Shown: positions 7,951 to 17,916 of the stretch, one piece after another | Numbering within the stretch: the stretch's first letter is position 1 | How the letters are laid out: each line of letters begins with the position of its first letter | From: an uncultured Clostridia bacterium | Lineage (GTDB): Bacteria > Bacillota > Clostridia > TANB77 > CAG-465 | Assembly: GCA_947628005.1 (NCBI GenBank) | Contig: CANQYI010000001.1 | Span: forward strand, 124,001 to 188,000 | Length of the DNA: 64,000 nucleotides | Direction: 5' to 3' | Notes under the pieces: generated by a model | Database searches by the model: none | What the model was told of the DNA's origin: nothing | Seen by the model: only the letters and a program-made list of their open reading frames with translations | Position numbers and translations under genes: made by a program

Positions 7951-9765
7951 CTAATTAAATATAGCCTCAAATTCTTCTGCATCCATCTTTTCTTTTTCCA
8001 TTAAGATTTGTGCTACTTTATGAAGTTTATCAATATTATCTTTTAGTAATTTTTCTGCATAATTGTATGCTCTAGTAATAATTTCTTTTACTTCATCATC
8101 AATTTCTGCAGCAATTTTTTCACTATAATTTCTTTGATTATTTATATCTTTTCCAAGGAAGACTTCATCATTTGATTGACTAGCCCCAAAAGTAATTGGT
8201 CCTAATCTATCAGACATACCGTACTTCATAACCATATTTCTTGCAATCTTAGTTGCTCTATCTATATCGCTTGAAGCTCCTGTACTAATATCATCTAATA
8301 CTAACTGTTCAGCAACTCTTCCGCCTAAAAGTGATACAATATGTTCTTTCATTTCTGACTTTGATCTATAACTCTTATCTTCATTTGGTTTATACATAGT
8401 ATAACCACCTGCCATACCTCTTGGAATAATAGATATTTGATGTACTGTATCATGTGTTGGTAAAAATCTAGATACCACTGCATGACCTGCTTCATGGTAA
8501 GCAGTAAGTTTTTTCTCTTTTTCACTAATAATTTTACTTTTCTTTTCAGGTCCCATCATAACTTTTACCATTGCTTCTTCAACATCAGTCATGGAAACTG
8601 TCTTTCTATCATGTCTTGCTGCAAGAAGTGTAGCCTCATTTATCATATTTTCCAAATCTGCACCTGAAAATCCAGCTGTATTTTTAGCAATTACTTTAAA
8701 ATCTACATTTTTAGCAAATGGTTTATTTTGTGCATGAAGTTTTAATATTTCTTCTCTTGCTCCAATATCTGGATCATGTACTACAATTTGTCTATCAAAT
8801 CTACCAGGTCTAAGTAGAGCTGGATCCAATATATCTGGTCTGTTTGTAGCAGCCATTACTATTATACTTTCATTTGTAGCAAATCCATCCATTTCAACAA
8901 GTAATTGATTTAATGTTTGTTCTCTTTCATCGTGGCCTCCACCAAGTCCTGCACCTCTATGACGACCCACAGCATCAATTTCATCAATAAATATTATACA
9001 AGGTGAATTAGCTTTTGCTTGACCAAATAAATCTCTTACACGTGAAGCTCCTACACCAACAAACATTTCAACAAAATCTGAACCACTTATTGAAAAGAAA
9101 GGTACATTAGCTTCTCCTGCAACAGCTTTCGCAAGTAAAGTTTTTCCTGTACCAGGTCCACCAACAAGTAAAACACCTTTTGGTATTCTTGCTCCCATAT
9201 CTTGATATTTTTTTGGTGCTTTTAAATATTCAACTAATTCTTCTAATTCTTCTTTTTCCTCTTTAAGTCCGGCAACATTATTAAAAGTTATTTTATTCTT
9301 AGAATTTTTATCAAACATTCTTGCTCTATTTTTTCCAAAGTCCATTGCCTTATTATTTCCATCTGTAGTCTTCTTTATCATAAATATAAATATAGCTAAA
9401 GTCCCTACAAGTAGTAATATATTAGGTAAAAGTGGAGCTAACATCTCCCAAAATGAAGGCTCTGAAACAGTAAGTTCAAGTTCGCCTGCTATAACTCTAG
9501 GTTGCAATGATTCAATGAATACAGAAGGAGAAGGAATTGTTACAACTCTTACAACATCTGGTTCATCTTTTAATGTAACATTTGCAGTTTCCCTATCGCT
9601 AGATACTTTTATTGAAGAAACTCCAGCACTTTCAATCTTTTGCATTAATTCTGTATAAGACATTTCTTTAGTTATATTTGAACTTAAAGAATTAATAGCT
9701 ATAATTACTAAGGTAATTATTATAACATAAGTTATTATCGTACTTATAATACTTTTCTTTCTCAT
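7951..9765 (-). CDS. ftsH: ATP-dependent zinc metalloprotease FtsH
   Basis: 604 residues. Two membrane segments (about 8-27 and 108-130) flank a short extracytoplasmic domain. The AAA module has Walker A GGPGTGKT (202-209), Walker B IIFIDEID (about 257-264) and the second region of homology [19 protein letters not shown]. The M41 peptidase has HEAGH at 424-428 and the third-ligand region [11 protein letters not shown]. It degrades misfolded membrane proteins and regulatory substrates at the inner face of the membrane. Its start codon overlaps the end of tilS by four bases, an order often seen in Firmicutes. The C-terminus ends soon after the peptidase domain, without the long tail of some homologues. 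Confidence 0.97.
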   Translation of the reverse strand: MRKKSIISTIITYVIIITLVIIAINSLSSNITKEMSYTELMQKIESAGVSSIKVSSDRETANVTLKDEPDVVRVVTIPSPSVFIESLQPRVIAGELELTVSEPSFWEMLAPLLPNILLLVGTLAIFIFMIKKTTDGNNKAMDFGKNRARMFDKNSKNKITFNNVAGLKEEKEELEELVEYLKAPKKYQDMGARIPKGVLLVGGPGTGKTLLAKAVAGEANVPFFSISGSDFVEMFVGVGASRVRDLFGQAKANSPCIIFIDEIDAVGRHRGAGLGGGHDEREQTLNQLLVEMDGFATNESIIVMAATNRPDILDPALLRPGRFDRQIVVHDPDIGAREEILKLHAQNKPFAKNVDFKVIAKNTAGFSGADLENMINEATLLAARHDRKTVSMTDVEEAMVKVMMGPEKKSKIISEKEKKLTAYHEAGHAVVSRFLPTHDTVHQISIIPRGMAGGYTMYKPNEDKSYRSKSEMKEHIVSLLGGRVAEQLVLDDISTGASSDIDRATKIARNMVMKYGMSDRLGPITFGASQSNDEVFLGKDINNQRNYSEKIAAEIDDEVKEIITRAYNYAEKLLKDNIDKLHKVAQILMEKEKMDAEEFEAIFN

Positions 9766-10784
9766 ATTTCCTCCTCAACAAAAATCTTGGCTAAATTCTT
9801 TTTTAAAATTATTATTTGAAATTTTCCTGATTTTATATATTTTTTTCCTTTTATATTTTTAGTTAATAATTCTAAAATATCTTCTATATTTACACTTTGT
9901 GTTCCATTATACATTCCTAAACTATCTAACAATTTTAGTATAAATCTATTCTTTATAGATAGGTGTTCATTTAATAACTTTAAATAATTAAAAGTTATAG
10001 AATTACTGTCCCTGCTAACTATACTTTCATTAAATATTTTATCAGTATATTGTTCTATAAAATCATCATCACAAGAAACAATTTTACTCATCCTGATTAT
10101 ATTTTGCACTATATTTGAATTATATTCATCTTTTAGAGTAGGTATTAATATATTTCTAATTTTATTTCTAAGATATATACTTTCATTATTTGTCTTATCA
10201 AAGCAAGGATTTAATTTGTTAATTTCAGCATATAGTAATATATCACATTTTTTAACATTTAGCAATGGTCTAATAATAGTATTATTTTTATATTTCATTC
10301 CTCTAAGACCTTTTAAACCTGTGCCTCTAATTAAATTTAGCAAAATAGTTTCCACATTATCATCTAGATTATGTGCTATAGCAATTTTATTTGCTTTTTT
10401 TTCTTTGAGTAATGAATTAAAGAATTCATACCTCTTTTCACGTCCAGCCATCTCTTCAGAAATCTTTAATTCTTTTGCTATCTTTTTAATATCGACTTCT
10501 AAATAATTAAATTCTACATTATATTTTTTGCACAAATTTTCTACATATTCTTTTTCACTATAAGATTCTTCCCTTATCATGTGATTTACATGTGCAACAA
10601 TAATCTCATAATCAATTTTTAATATATCTTTTAACTTATATAAAATATCTAATAATGTAACGGAATCTGGGCCACCAGACACAGCAACAATTATTCTATC
10701 ATTATTGCAAATTAAATTATTTTTAGTTATATTATCTTTAACATTTTCTATTATATCATTTATAATATTTTGATTTTCAATCAT
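9762..10784 (-). CDS. tilS: tRNA(Ile)-lysidine synthase
   Basis: Converts C34 of the CAU-anticodon isoleucine tRNA to lysidine using ATP and lysine. The PP-loop motif SGGPDSVTLLDIL starts near residue 36, and HVNHMIREES, AHNLDDNVETILLNLIRGTG and IRPLL follow in the usual order. At 340 residues it is shorter than Bacillus TilS (about 470). The N-terminal catalytic part and linker are intact, while the C-terminal tRNA-binding domain looks reduced. It overlaps dnaB upstream and ftsH downstream by four bases each, pointing to translational coupling. Confidence 0.93.
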   Translation of the reverse strand: MIENQNIINDIIENVKDNITKNNLICNNDRIIVAVSGGPDSVTLLDILYKLKDILKIDYEIIVAHVNHMIREESYSEKEYVENLCKKYNVEFNYLEVDIKKIAKELKISEEMAGREKRYEFFNSLLKEKKANKIAIAHNLDDNVETILLNLIRGTGLKGLRGMKYKNNTIIRPLLNVKKCDILLYAEINKLNPCFDKTNNESIYLRNKIRNILIPTLKDEYNSNIVQNIIRMSKIVSCDDDFIEQYTDKIFNESIVSRDSNSITFNYLKLLNEHLSIKNRFILKLLDSLGMYNGTQSVNIEDILELLTKNIKGKKYIKSGKFQIIILKKNLAKIFVEEEI

Positions 10785-12121
10785 TGTTCAGGACCTCTAT
10801 ATAAATTAGCAAATTTTGTATATTGTGGGAACCAAGCAAGATTTACATTTCCAGTTGAGCCATTTCTATTTTTAGCAATTATTATTTCTGCTACATTTTG
10901 TTTTTCTGTTTCCTTTTCGTAGTAATCTTCTCTATGTATAAACATAACTATATCTGCATCCTGTTCTATTGATCCAGATTCACGAAGATCACTTAGCATA
11001 GGTCTATGATCAGATCTAGATTCTGTAGCACGGCTAAGTTGTGATAGAGCTATTACTGGTACATTTAACTCCTTAGCTAAAATTTTTAATGAACGACTTA
11101 TTTCTGATACTTCTTGTTGTCTAGAAGGGCTCTTTATTCTAGATTCCATTAATTGTAAATAATCTATTATTATTAATCCTATACCCTTTTCTATTTTTGC
11201 TTTTCTGCACTTTGCTCTTAGCTCTGCAGAAGTAAGCCCTGGTGTATCATCTATATATATTGGAGCCTCTGATAGCTTACCACTTGCCTTTCCCAACTTT
11301 AACCAATCTTCTGAGTCTAAGTCAGCATTTCTAAGTTTCATACTATCTACTTCGCTCTCGCTACACAAAATTCTATTTACAACTTGTTCTTTTGACATTT
11401 CTAGGTTAAATATCATAACCGGTGTCTTCATATGTTGTGCTACATAACTTGCTATATTTAATACAAAAGCACTTTTTCCCATTGCAGGTCTAGCTGCAAT
11501 TATTATTAAATCAGAAGGATTTAAGCCAGAAGTTTTTTCATCCAAATCTATAAAGCCAGATTCTATTCCTGATAGCTTACTCTTATTTTGAAATTTCTTT
11601 TCAAGTTCGTCAAAAGCTCCTATTAAAACTTCTTTTATGCTAGAATATCCCCTTGTATTTCTATTTTGAATTAAATCAAATATTTTCTTTTCAGTTTGCT
11701 CAATTACTGTTTCTACATCTTCACTACCATCATAGCCTAATTTTATTATATCATTTGCAGTTTTTATTAAGTTACGAAGTACAGATTTTTCTTCAACAAT
11801 TCTTACATAATTTTCAATATTTGAGGTAGTTGGCACTGTATCAATCAATGTGGCAATATAACCTATTCCACCAACTTTTTCTAAAGTAGATCTAAGTAAT
11901 AATTGTTCTTTTAAAGTTATCATATCTATAGGTTTTCCTAAATTGTATAACTCTAACATTGCAGCATAAATTTCTTTATTGTCTTCCCTATAAAAATCTG
12001 ATGGTTTTAATATTTCTATTGAAGCTATAACAGCATCTTTGTCTACAAGCATTGAACCCAGTACAGCCTGCTCAGCTATAACATCATTAGGTTGTACTTT
12101 AATTAAATTTTCATTTTCCAA
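10781..12121 (-). CDS. dnaB: Replicative DNA helicase
   Basis: 446 residues, a usual DnaB length. The N-terminal primase-interaction domain (AEQAVLGSMLVDKDAV, PSDFYREDNKEIYAAM) is followed by the RecA-like motor with Walker A ARPAMGKSAF, the Walker B region IIIDYLQLM, and the signature SRSLKILAKELNVPVIALSQLSR. It unwinds DNA at the replication fork as a hexamer. No intein is visible. It lies directly after rplI, the common rplI-dnaB order, and is the third gene of the gdpP operon. Confidence 0.97.
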   Translation of the reverse strand: MENENLIKVQPNDVIAEQAVLGSMLVDKDAVIASIEILKPSDFYREDNKEIYAAMLELYNLGKPIDMITLKEQLLLRSTLEKVGGIGYIATLIDTVPTTSNIENYVRIVEEKSVLRNLIKTANDIIKLGYDGSEDVETVIEQTEKKIFDLIQNRNTRGYSSIKEVLIGAFDELEKKFQNKSKLSGIESGFIDLDEKTSGLNPSDLIIIAARPAMGKSAFVLNIASYVAQHMKTPVMIFNLEMSKEQVVNRILCSESEVDSMKLRNADLDSEDWLKLGKASGKLSEAPIYIDDTPGLTSAELRAKCRKAKIEKGIGLIIIDYLQLMESRIKSPSRQQEVSEISRSLKILAKELNVPVIALSQLSRATESRSDHRPMLSDLRESGSIEQDADIVMFIHREDYYEKETEKQNVAEIIIAKNRNGSTGNVNLAWFPQYTKFANLYRGPEQ

Positions 12122-12131
12122 AACTTAACAC

Positions 12132-12578
12132 CTACATTCCGACTACTACTATTTTTAATTTTGCGACTACACCTTCATATAATTTTATTTCAGCAGTATA
12201 AGTTCCTACATTTTTAATTGGATCTTTAAGAGTTATCTTTTTCTTATTTATATCTACATTTAGCTTTTGATTTAATTTTTCTGATATTTCCTTTTCAGTT
12301 ACACTACCAAAGAGTTTTCCACCTACGCCTTGTTTTTCTTTAAATTCAATATATATCTTTTCTATTTTTGCTTTTAATTCAACAGCTTCTTGCTTTTCAG
12401 TAGCTTTTTTAAATTGTTCTGCCTCTTTTTTTGTCTTAGCTTCACTCACATTTTTATTATCTGCAAGATTTGCTAATTTTTTAGGTATTAAATAATTTCT
12501 TGCATAACCTTCACTCACATCAACAATTTGAAGCTTTTTTCCTATTCCTTTTATATCTTTGTTAAGTACAACTTTCAT
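12132..12578 (-). CDS. rplI: 50S ribosomal protein L9
   Basis: 148 residues, the standard length. The N-terminal RNA-binding domain has VDVSEGYARNYLIPKKLA, then a long charged helix and the C-terminal domain (GKLFGSVTEKEISEKL). GGGGAG precedes the start. The position between gdpP and dnaB is conserved in Firmicutes. Confidence 0.97.
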   Translation of the reverse strand: MKVVLNKDIKGIGKKLQIVDVSEGYARNYLIPKKLANLADNKNVSEAKTKKEAEQFKKATEKQEAVELKAKIEKIYIEFKEKQGVGGKLFGSVTEKEISEKLNQKLNVDINKKKITLKDPIKNVGTYTAEIKLYEGVVAKLKIVVVGM

Positions 12579-12593
12579 AAAATATCTCCCCTT

Positions 12594-14567
12594 TTAACTT
12601 TTTTGAAGGTAATCATTTATTTGTTCTAATAATTTTTCTTTTGCTTCTTCAATAGTTATTCCAGCAATCTGAGCGCCAGCGAAAGTTAAATGACCTCCGC
12701 CGCCTATTTTTTCAAGTATAGCTTGTACGTTTATATCTCCCATTGATCTACCTGAAATCATAACAACATTATCAACTTTACAAAGTACGAATGATGCTAA
12801 AATACCAGATATATTTAACAATTCATCTGCCGCTTGTGCAGCAATTATTGGCATTTCAGAGTAACTTTCTTCTGTGACAGATAAAGCTATCTTTCCATCA
12901 ATTATTTCAGCATTTTTTACAATTTCAACTTTAGCTACATAAGTTTCAAAGTCGCTTTGGAATAACTGTTTAACCTCAGTTAAATCTATTCCAAATTTTT
13001 TAAGATAAGCAGCCACCTCAAAAGTACGCACTCCTGTTTTAAAAGTGAAGTTTTTAGTATCTATAACAATTCCTGCATATAGACTTTCTGCTTCTTGTGA
13101 TGTTAGTTGTATATTATCAAGATAAGTCAATATTTCTGTTACTAACTCACAAGTAGATGAAGCATAAATTTCGTGATATGTTAATAGTGTGTTCTCTATG
13201 AATTCAGGACCTCTTCTATGATGATCAATTACAACTACTTTTTCAAATTCATCTAATATATCTGGATATGCTAAATATGTTTTTTTATGAGTATCTACAA
13301 TGACTAATAGTGCATTTGTATAATCCTGTTTTTTTAGATTTTCTTTAGTAATGAAAACATCATCATATTCTTTTTGACTTTTTACATGGTCGATTACTGT
13401 CTTTGTACTTAAATTACACTTTGAATCTATTATTATATGAACATCTTTATTTAAAGATTTTGCAATTTTTGTAATACCTACTGCTGCACCTATGCAGTCT
13501 ATATCTGTATTCTTATGTCCCATTATATATACAGTATCAGATTTTTCAATAGTGTCTTTTAAAGCTTGAGCAATTGTCCTTGCCCTTACTCTACTTGGTT
13601 TATCAATACTTACATTTGAACCACCAAAGAATTCATATTTTTTATCTCTTTTAACTACTGCTTGGTCTCCACCTCTTCCAAGAGCGATATCTAATGCAGA
13701 AGAACTTCCTGTATATCTATCATTTAGAGTATCTTCACTATAAGATATTCCAATAGATATAGTTATTGGTAATTTTGTTTCATCTGTTATTGTTTTTACT
13801 TTTTCTAATATATTAAATTTATTATTTTCCATCATATCAATATATTGCTTTTCAATGAAAACAACATATTTATCTTTATCAATTTTAGTTAATATTCCTT
13901 TATTTTCATTAACCCATAATTTTATTTCATTGGAAATTTTTGAAGCGATTTCAGCTTTAGTAATCTCATCTAGTCCTTGCATAGTCTCTTCATAATTATC
14001 TATAAAAATTATACCTATTGCTAATTTAGTATTCTCTAAGAAATCTTTAGCCTTTCTTTCTTCTGTTCTATTTATAAACATTACTAACAAATATTCATTA
14101 TCTTGAATATTTATATAATTTCCAATAGTCTCATAATATTCATCATTATAAAGTTTTATCAAAGAATCTGAATTTTGTTCCTGCTTCTTTGATTTTTCTA
14201 GCTTTGTAGCCACCTCGTATAGTAAATCTTTTGAAGCTATATGCTTACATTTAGAGTTTTGCCATATTACATCCGTATTATTTTTTAATATTGCCATTGG
14301 TATATCGACTTTGTCAAGATTGCTCTTAAGCAAATTATCAATTCCAAGTTTCATCTCTGAAAGTTTATCTTTTTTTGTCTTTATTTCATTTATACATAAA
14401 TACATTGTTAATAAAATTAGAGCTATACATACAGAGACATAAATATACACGTTACTTGTATTAAAAATAGTAACGAGTAACACTACAAAAATTATGACTG
14501 AAATGTATAATAATTTTACTGCTAATGATTTAAAATTTACCCAATTATTACCTTTATTTTTTTTCAT
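12594..14567 (-). CDS. gdpP: Cyclic-di-AMP phosphodiesterase GdpP
   Basis: 657 residues. Two N-terminal membrane segments (about 11-60) precede a PAS-like region, a degenerate GGDEF domain (near 170-305, lacking the GGDEF sequence) and a DHH/DHHA1 phosphodiesterase. Catalytic motifs seen are GHKNTDIDCIGAAVG, LVIVDTH, VVIDHHRR and a C-terminal GGGGHLTFAGAQ. GdpP proteins hydrolyse c-di-AMP and so tune cell wall and potassium homeostasis. It is the first gene of the operon that continues into rplI, dnaB, tilS and ftsH, and is divergent from a sortase gene. Confidence 0.93.
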   Translation of the reverse strand: MKKNKGNNWVNFKSLAVKLLYISVIIFVVLLVTIFNTSNVYIYVSVCIALILLTMYLCINEIKTKKDKLSEMKLGIDNLLKSNLDKVDIPMAILKNNTDVIWQNSKCKHIASKDLLYEVATKLEKSKKQEQNSDSLIKLYNDEYYETIGNYINIQDNEYLLVMFINRTEERKAKDFLENTKLAIGIIFIDNYEETMQGLDEITKAEIASKISNEIKLWVNENKGILTKIDKDKYVVFIEKQYIDMMENNKFNILEKVKTITDETKLPITISIGISYSEDTLNDRYTGSSSALDIALGRGGDQAVVKRDKKYEFFGGSNVSIDKPSRVRARTIAQALKDTIEKSDTVYIMGHKNTDIDCIGAAVGITKIAKSLNKDVHIIIDSKCNLSTKTVIDHVKSQKEYDDVFITKENLKKQDYTNALLVIVDTHKKTYLAYPDILDEFEKVVVIDHHRRGPEFIENTLLTYHEIYASSTCELVTEILTYLDNIQLTSQEAESLYAGIVIDTKNFTFKTGVRTFEVAAYLKKFGIDLTEVKQLFQSDFETYVAKVEIVKNAEIIDGKIALSVTEESYSEMPIIAAQAADELLNISGILASFVLCKVDNVVMISGRSMGDINVQAILEKIGGGGHLTFAGAQIAGITIEEAKEKLLEQINDYLQKS

Positions 14568-14765
14568 AAAAAAGCCTTTCTATTAAATATAATAATCTCA
14601 TTTTATTTTACTATTATTAAGCCATTTTGTCAAGAAAAACGTTAAATTATATAAACATATATTTTAGAATTATTTTTAAATTTAAAATGTATAAAGGTAA
14701 ATTTTATGATATAATGTCTTATTATATGATATAATCAAATTAATTTATTATTTTGGGGTAATTGT

Positions 14766-15518
14766 ATGGGGAGAAGAAATTTTAAAAAGAAAAAAAATAA
14801 AAAATTAAAAATCATAATTATATTAATTCAAATTGTTCTAATTTTTCTTATAATTTATAGTGCAATTCAAATATATAGATGGAATCATGAAAATGTTGAA
14901 AATAGTAAAATATTAGATGAAATCTATGATGTAATAATAGATGAGAGCACAGATGAGCCAGAAAGTAAAATTGACTTTAATAAATTAAAGCAGTTAAATA
15001 CAGATACGGTTGCATGGTTAAAAGTTAATGGTACTCAAATAGAATACCCTGTAGTAAAATCTAAAGATAACAGTTACTATTTAACTCACAATTTTTATAA
15101 TTCTTACAATAAAGCGGGTTGGATTTTTGCAGATTATAAAAATAAATTAGATGGTACTGATAAAAACATCGTTATATATGGCCATAACCGTGAAGACTCA
15201 AGCATGTTTGCAAGTTTAAAAAACATTTTAACTAAAGATTGGTATGAAAATGAAGCTAATTTAAAAATCAATCTGTCAACTGAACAAGAAAACTCTATAT
15301 ACCAAGTTTTCTCTGTTTATAAAATAAAAAATGAAGATTATTATATAACAACTCAATTTACACAAGAAAGTTTTAATTCATACATTGATACTATGAAAAA
15401 AAGAAGCATAAAAGACTTTGGAATTGATGTAAATCCAGATGATAAGATACTCACGTTATCAACTTGCGATAATAACACAAAATATAGGATTGTTTTACAT
15501 GCTAAAAAAGTATCTTAA
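14766..15518 (+). CDS. srtB: Class B sortase
   Basis: 250 residues: a basic N-terminus, one membrane anchor (about 16-37) and an extracytoplasmic sortase domain. The catalytic histidine is in YGHNRED, the cysteine in TLSTCDNN and the arginine in YRIVLHAK. Class B enzymes cleave NPxTG- or SPxTG-like signals and attach proteins to peptidoglycan. The only adjacent candidate partner is the short exported ORF just downstream. A second class B sortase (50076-51002) sits with a protein bearing an SPDTG signal. The start follows a weak GGGG site; ATGGGGAGAAG is the only ATG that fits. Confidence 0.9.
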   Translation: MGRRNFKKKKNKKLKIIIILIQIVLIFLIIYSAIQIYRWNHENVENSKILDEIYDVIIDESTDEPESKIDFNKLKQLNTDTVAWLKVNGTQIEYPVVKSKDNSYYLTHNFYNSYNKAGWIFADYKNKLDGTDKNIVIYGHNREDSSMFASLKNILTKDWYENEANLKINLSTEQENSIYQVFSVYKIKNEDYYITTQFTQESFNSYIDTMKKRSIKDFGIDVNPDDKILTLSTCDNNTKYRIVLHAKKVS

Positions 15519-15607
15519 TTTTTAAAAAAATACCTAAAAATGTTGAAAAATGTATTAATATTTTATATACTTATTATGATTATATGATTATGAGAGGGGA
15601 ATTTATA

Positions 15608-15823
15608 ATGAAAACTAAAGTTGCTGTGAAACATAGCAAATTATTTCTTTTTGTTGTCTTCTCATTAGTGACAGTTATTGCTATAGTGGGAGGTTTTGTT
15701 ATTGCCGCAAATGAATACAACGTACATGTAGAACTTAACAATAAAGATGTTGCAAGAACCTTAAAAAGATCCTTTATTTTTTTATTTTTTTATATTTTTG
15801 ATTTTTTTGCAAAAAATATATAA
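15608..15823 (+). CDS. Short exported or membrane protein beside sortase, possibly truncated
   Basis: 71 residues from the ATG at 15608, which has GAGAGGGG 8 bases upstream; the frame is open from 15584. A basic start and hydrophobic stretch (about 10-34, ending AAN) form a signal peptide or anchor, followed by about 20 polar residues (EYNVHVELNNKDVARTLKR). The rest is phenylalanine-rich and encoded by a nearly pure T run. The tail looks like frame reading into non-coding DNA, so this may be the 5' stump of a surface protein once served by the upstream sortase. Confidence 0.4.
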   Translation: MKTKVAVKHSKLFLFVVFSLVTVIAIVGGFVIAANEYNVHVELNNKDVARTLKRSFIFLFFYIFDFFAKNI

Positions 15824-15838
15824 AAAAAACACCTCATA

Positions 15839-15858
15839 TTTATTATTTTAATAATAAA
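15839..15858. terminator. Weak AT-only hairpin between convergent genes
   Basis: Arms TTTATTATT / AATAATAAA between the sortase unit and the end of spo0A. It contains no G-C pairs, so terminator function is only plausible from position. Confidence 0.3.
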
Positions 15859-15878
15859 CATAAAGTATTCTTAAAAAT

Positions 15879-16688
15879 TTATGCTGTTACTTCTGATTTA
15901 TCTTCAAGTCTTAATTTATCAGCTATCATAGCAATAAATTCTGAGTTAGTAGGTTTTCCTTTATTTGAATTAACAGTATAACCAAAAATTTTATCATGCA
16001 TTTCTATTTGTCCTCTATTCCATGCAACTTCTATAGCATGTCTTATAGCTCTTTCTACTCTAGATGGTGTTGTATTAAATTTTGAGGCTAATGTTGGATA
16101 TAATGATTTAGTTACTGCATTAATTATATCTTCATTTTGAACTGAAAGTAAAATTGCTTCTCTTATATATTGATAACCTTTTATATGTGCAGGAACTCCA
16201 ACATCATGAATTATATTTGTTACTCTAACTTCAAGTGGTGTTGATGAGCCTCTAGCACTATTTATAGTTGTTTTAGTATATGTAGATATATATTCATTTG
16301 AAAGTGTATTATCATCAATTAACACTCTCAATCTATCTACTAAAGTTGCCATATCGAAAGGTTTTACTACATAATATGTTGCACCTAAAGCTATAGCTTT
16401 CTGTGTTATTTTTTCTTGTCCGATAGCAGACATTACAATTGTAGTAGGTTTTTTTAGTTCACTATCTTTTACCATGTCTTCTAAAACTGAAAGACCATCT
16501 TTTTCAGGCATAATTATATCTAACAACAATATATCAGGTTTTGACTCCTTCATTTTGGTAGTAGCATCAATACCATCAAAACAAGTAGCAACAACCTCCA
16601 TATCATTTTGTGAATTAATATACATTGCTAATAATTTTACAAATTCCTTATTATCATCTATAATCATTACTTTAGTTTTGTCATTCAT
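15879..16688 (-). CDS. spo0A: Sporulation master regulator Spo0A
   Basis: 269 residues from the ATG at 16688 ([16 protein letters not shown]); the open frame extends to 16730 but a receiver domain normally starts here. The response-regulator domain carries the acidic pair DD near 11-12, the phospho-acceptor D57 in [12 protein letters not shown] and the KPFD lysine. The C-terminal Spo0A DNA-binding domain is diagnostic: [40 protein letters not shown] and [18 protein letters not shown]. It binds 0A boxes (TTTGTCRAA) to start sporulation. A perfect 0A box lies 100 bases upstream, consistent with autoregulation. No spoIVB gene is adjacent, unlike in Bacillus. Confidence 0.97.
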   Translation of the reverse strand: MNDKTKVMIIDDNKEFVKLLAMYINSQNDMEVVATCFDGIDATTKMKESKPDILLLDIIMPEKDGLSVLEDMVKDSELKKPTTIVMSAIGQEKITQKAIALGATYYVVKPFDMATLVDRLRVLIDDNTLSNEYISTYTKTTINSARGSSTPLEVRVTNIIHDVGVPAHIKGYQYIREAILLSVQNEDIINAVTKSLYPTLASKFNTTPSRVERAIRHAIEVAWNRGQIEMHDKIFGYTVNSNKGKPTNSEFIAMIADKLRLEDKSEVTA

Positions 16689-16787
16689 AAAAAACAACCT
16701 AACTTTACTCTTTTTTATAACGCAAGACAATTATATATAATTTTTTTGAAAAAATCAATATTTTTTGTTGTTATTTTTTCATCGAGT

Positions 16788-16796
16788 TTTGTCGAA
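16788..16796 (+). promoter_or_regulatory. 0A box upstream of spo0A
   Basis: TTTGTCGAA, an exact match to the Spo0A consensus TTTGTCRAA, in the 240-bp region between spo0A and the divergent SASP gene. It could serve spo0A autoregulation. Confidence 0.55.
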
Positions 16797-16928
16797 AATA
16801 GCTTGATTTAAACATTTTTTAACATTCCTGTTATTTCCAGTATTTTTATTTAATTACTACACAAATTATTAGTGTAAAACATTGTATAAATTTTTGTTTT
16901 ACTTTTTTAATATTGGAGGTGAATTAAT

Positions 16929-17111
16929 ATGGCATCAAGTAAAAATCCACAAGCTAGAGAAGCTTTAAACAGATTCAAAATGGAAGTTGCTAACGAAATA
17001 GGTGTTAACTTAAAACAAGGTTACAATGGTGATTTAACTTCTAAACAAGCTGGTTCTATCGGAGGAATGATGGTTAAAAAAATGATAGAAAAGGCTGCTT
17101 CTCAAATGTAA
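16929..17111 (+). CDS. Alpha/beta-type small acid-soluble spore protein
   Basis: 60 residues. SASPs coat spore DNA in the forespore, protect it from UV and heat, and are cut by Gpr protease at germination. The alpha/beta family signature is complete: FKMEVANEIGVNL (Gpr cleavage region), KQGYNGDLTSKQAGSIGG and MVKKMIEKAASQM. A GGAGGTGAATTAAT site leads to the ATG. A close paralogue is at 20696 and a broken copy at 20101. Forespore sigma-G control is expected from the family; I could not identify a convincing sigma-G promoter. Confidence 0.96.
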   Translation: MASSKNPQAREALNRFKMEVANEIGVNLKQGYNGDLTSKQAGSIGGMMVKKMIEKAASQM

Positions 17112-17134
17112 TTTAGAAAGCAAATAGTATTTAA

Positions 17135-17159
17135 AAAGAGGTGATAACTTCACCTCTTT
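17135..17159 (+). terminator. Terminator of the first SASP gene
   Basis: Perfect 10-bp stem AAAGAGGTGA / TCACCTCTTT with a 5-base loop, 24 bases after the SASP stop. Confidence 0.8.
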
Positions 17160-17167
17160 ATACATTA

Positions 17168-17875
17168 TTATTTACTTATATCATCTTTTTTGCTTAATGA
17201 TAAATCATCTTTTTCCTCATTTTTATTTTCTAAATCTCCATTTAATATTTCTTCATCTGATTTTACTAAACCTTTTAAACCACTTTGCAATTTATCTTCT
17301 TTAGTTTCTTGTTCAATTAATTTTTTTTGATAAGAAGTTAATTCTAGCTTTATGCTATCTATAAAAGCACTATCAATCGTTGGAATATACTTATTTAGTT
17401 CATTTACGGTATGCTCCCTAAGATTATCAGCAAAAATTTTTAATTCTGATTTTATTTTATCACACTTTGCAAGAGGCACATTATATGCTTGTAATAATTT
17501 GTCAACTTCAATTTCAGACCTTTCAAAAAATGTATCAATATGTTTAATTCCTTCTTTGATTGTACTTTCACTATCATAGTCTTTAGCTATGAGTGTTTCA
17601 TCTACTTTAGTAAAAACTTCATTTAAGTTTTTTACAATATTTCTTGAACTACAATTAAAAATATACATTAATCTTTCATCTAAATCACGAGCATTATCTG
17701 AAATTCTTCTTTCAAAGGTAGAATTCCTAATTCCATTCTATTTGCAAAAATCAATATATCTATCTCGTAAAGTTTTATCTATTTTATAAGCCTCATCCTT
17801 ATCAAATTTTTGCTTTTTTCTAGAAGCTTCCATTATACTAGTGGCACTATCAGACATTAAATTTTTCTCATTCAT
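17168..17875 (-). pseudogene. Coiled-coil-like hypothetical protein interrupted by an amber codon
   Basis: One continuous frame of 235 codons starts at the ATG at 17875 (GAGGTG site upstream) and runs to 17168, broken only by TAG at 17738-17740. Before it: MNEKNLMSDSATSIMEASRK...RYIDFCK. After it, in the same frame: NGIRNSTFERRISDNARDLD and a charged helical region with a lysine/aspartate-rich tail. The downstream 166 codons could be translated from an internal ATG at 17668. Family not recognised. TAG is a normal stop elsewhere in the window (for example rpsF), so I read this as a recent nonsense mutation. Confidence 0.5.
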
Positions 17876-17916
17876 TTAATCACCTCAAAATTAATTAATA
17901 CTATATTATCTATCAA

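Noticed and set aside
17168-17875. TAG recoding (for example pyrrolysine)
   Set aside because: Ordinary genes in the window, such as rpsF, end in TAG, and nothing else suggests readthrough.
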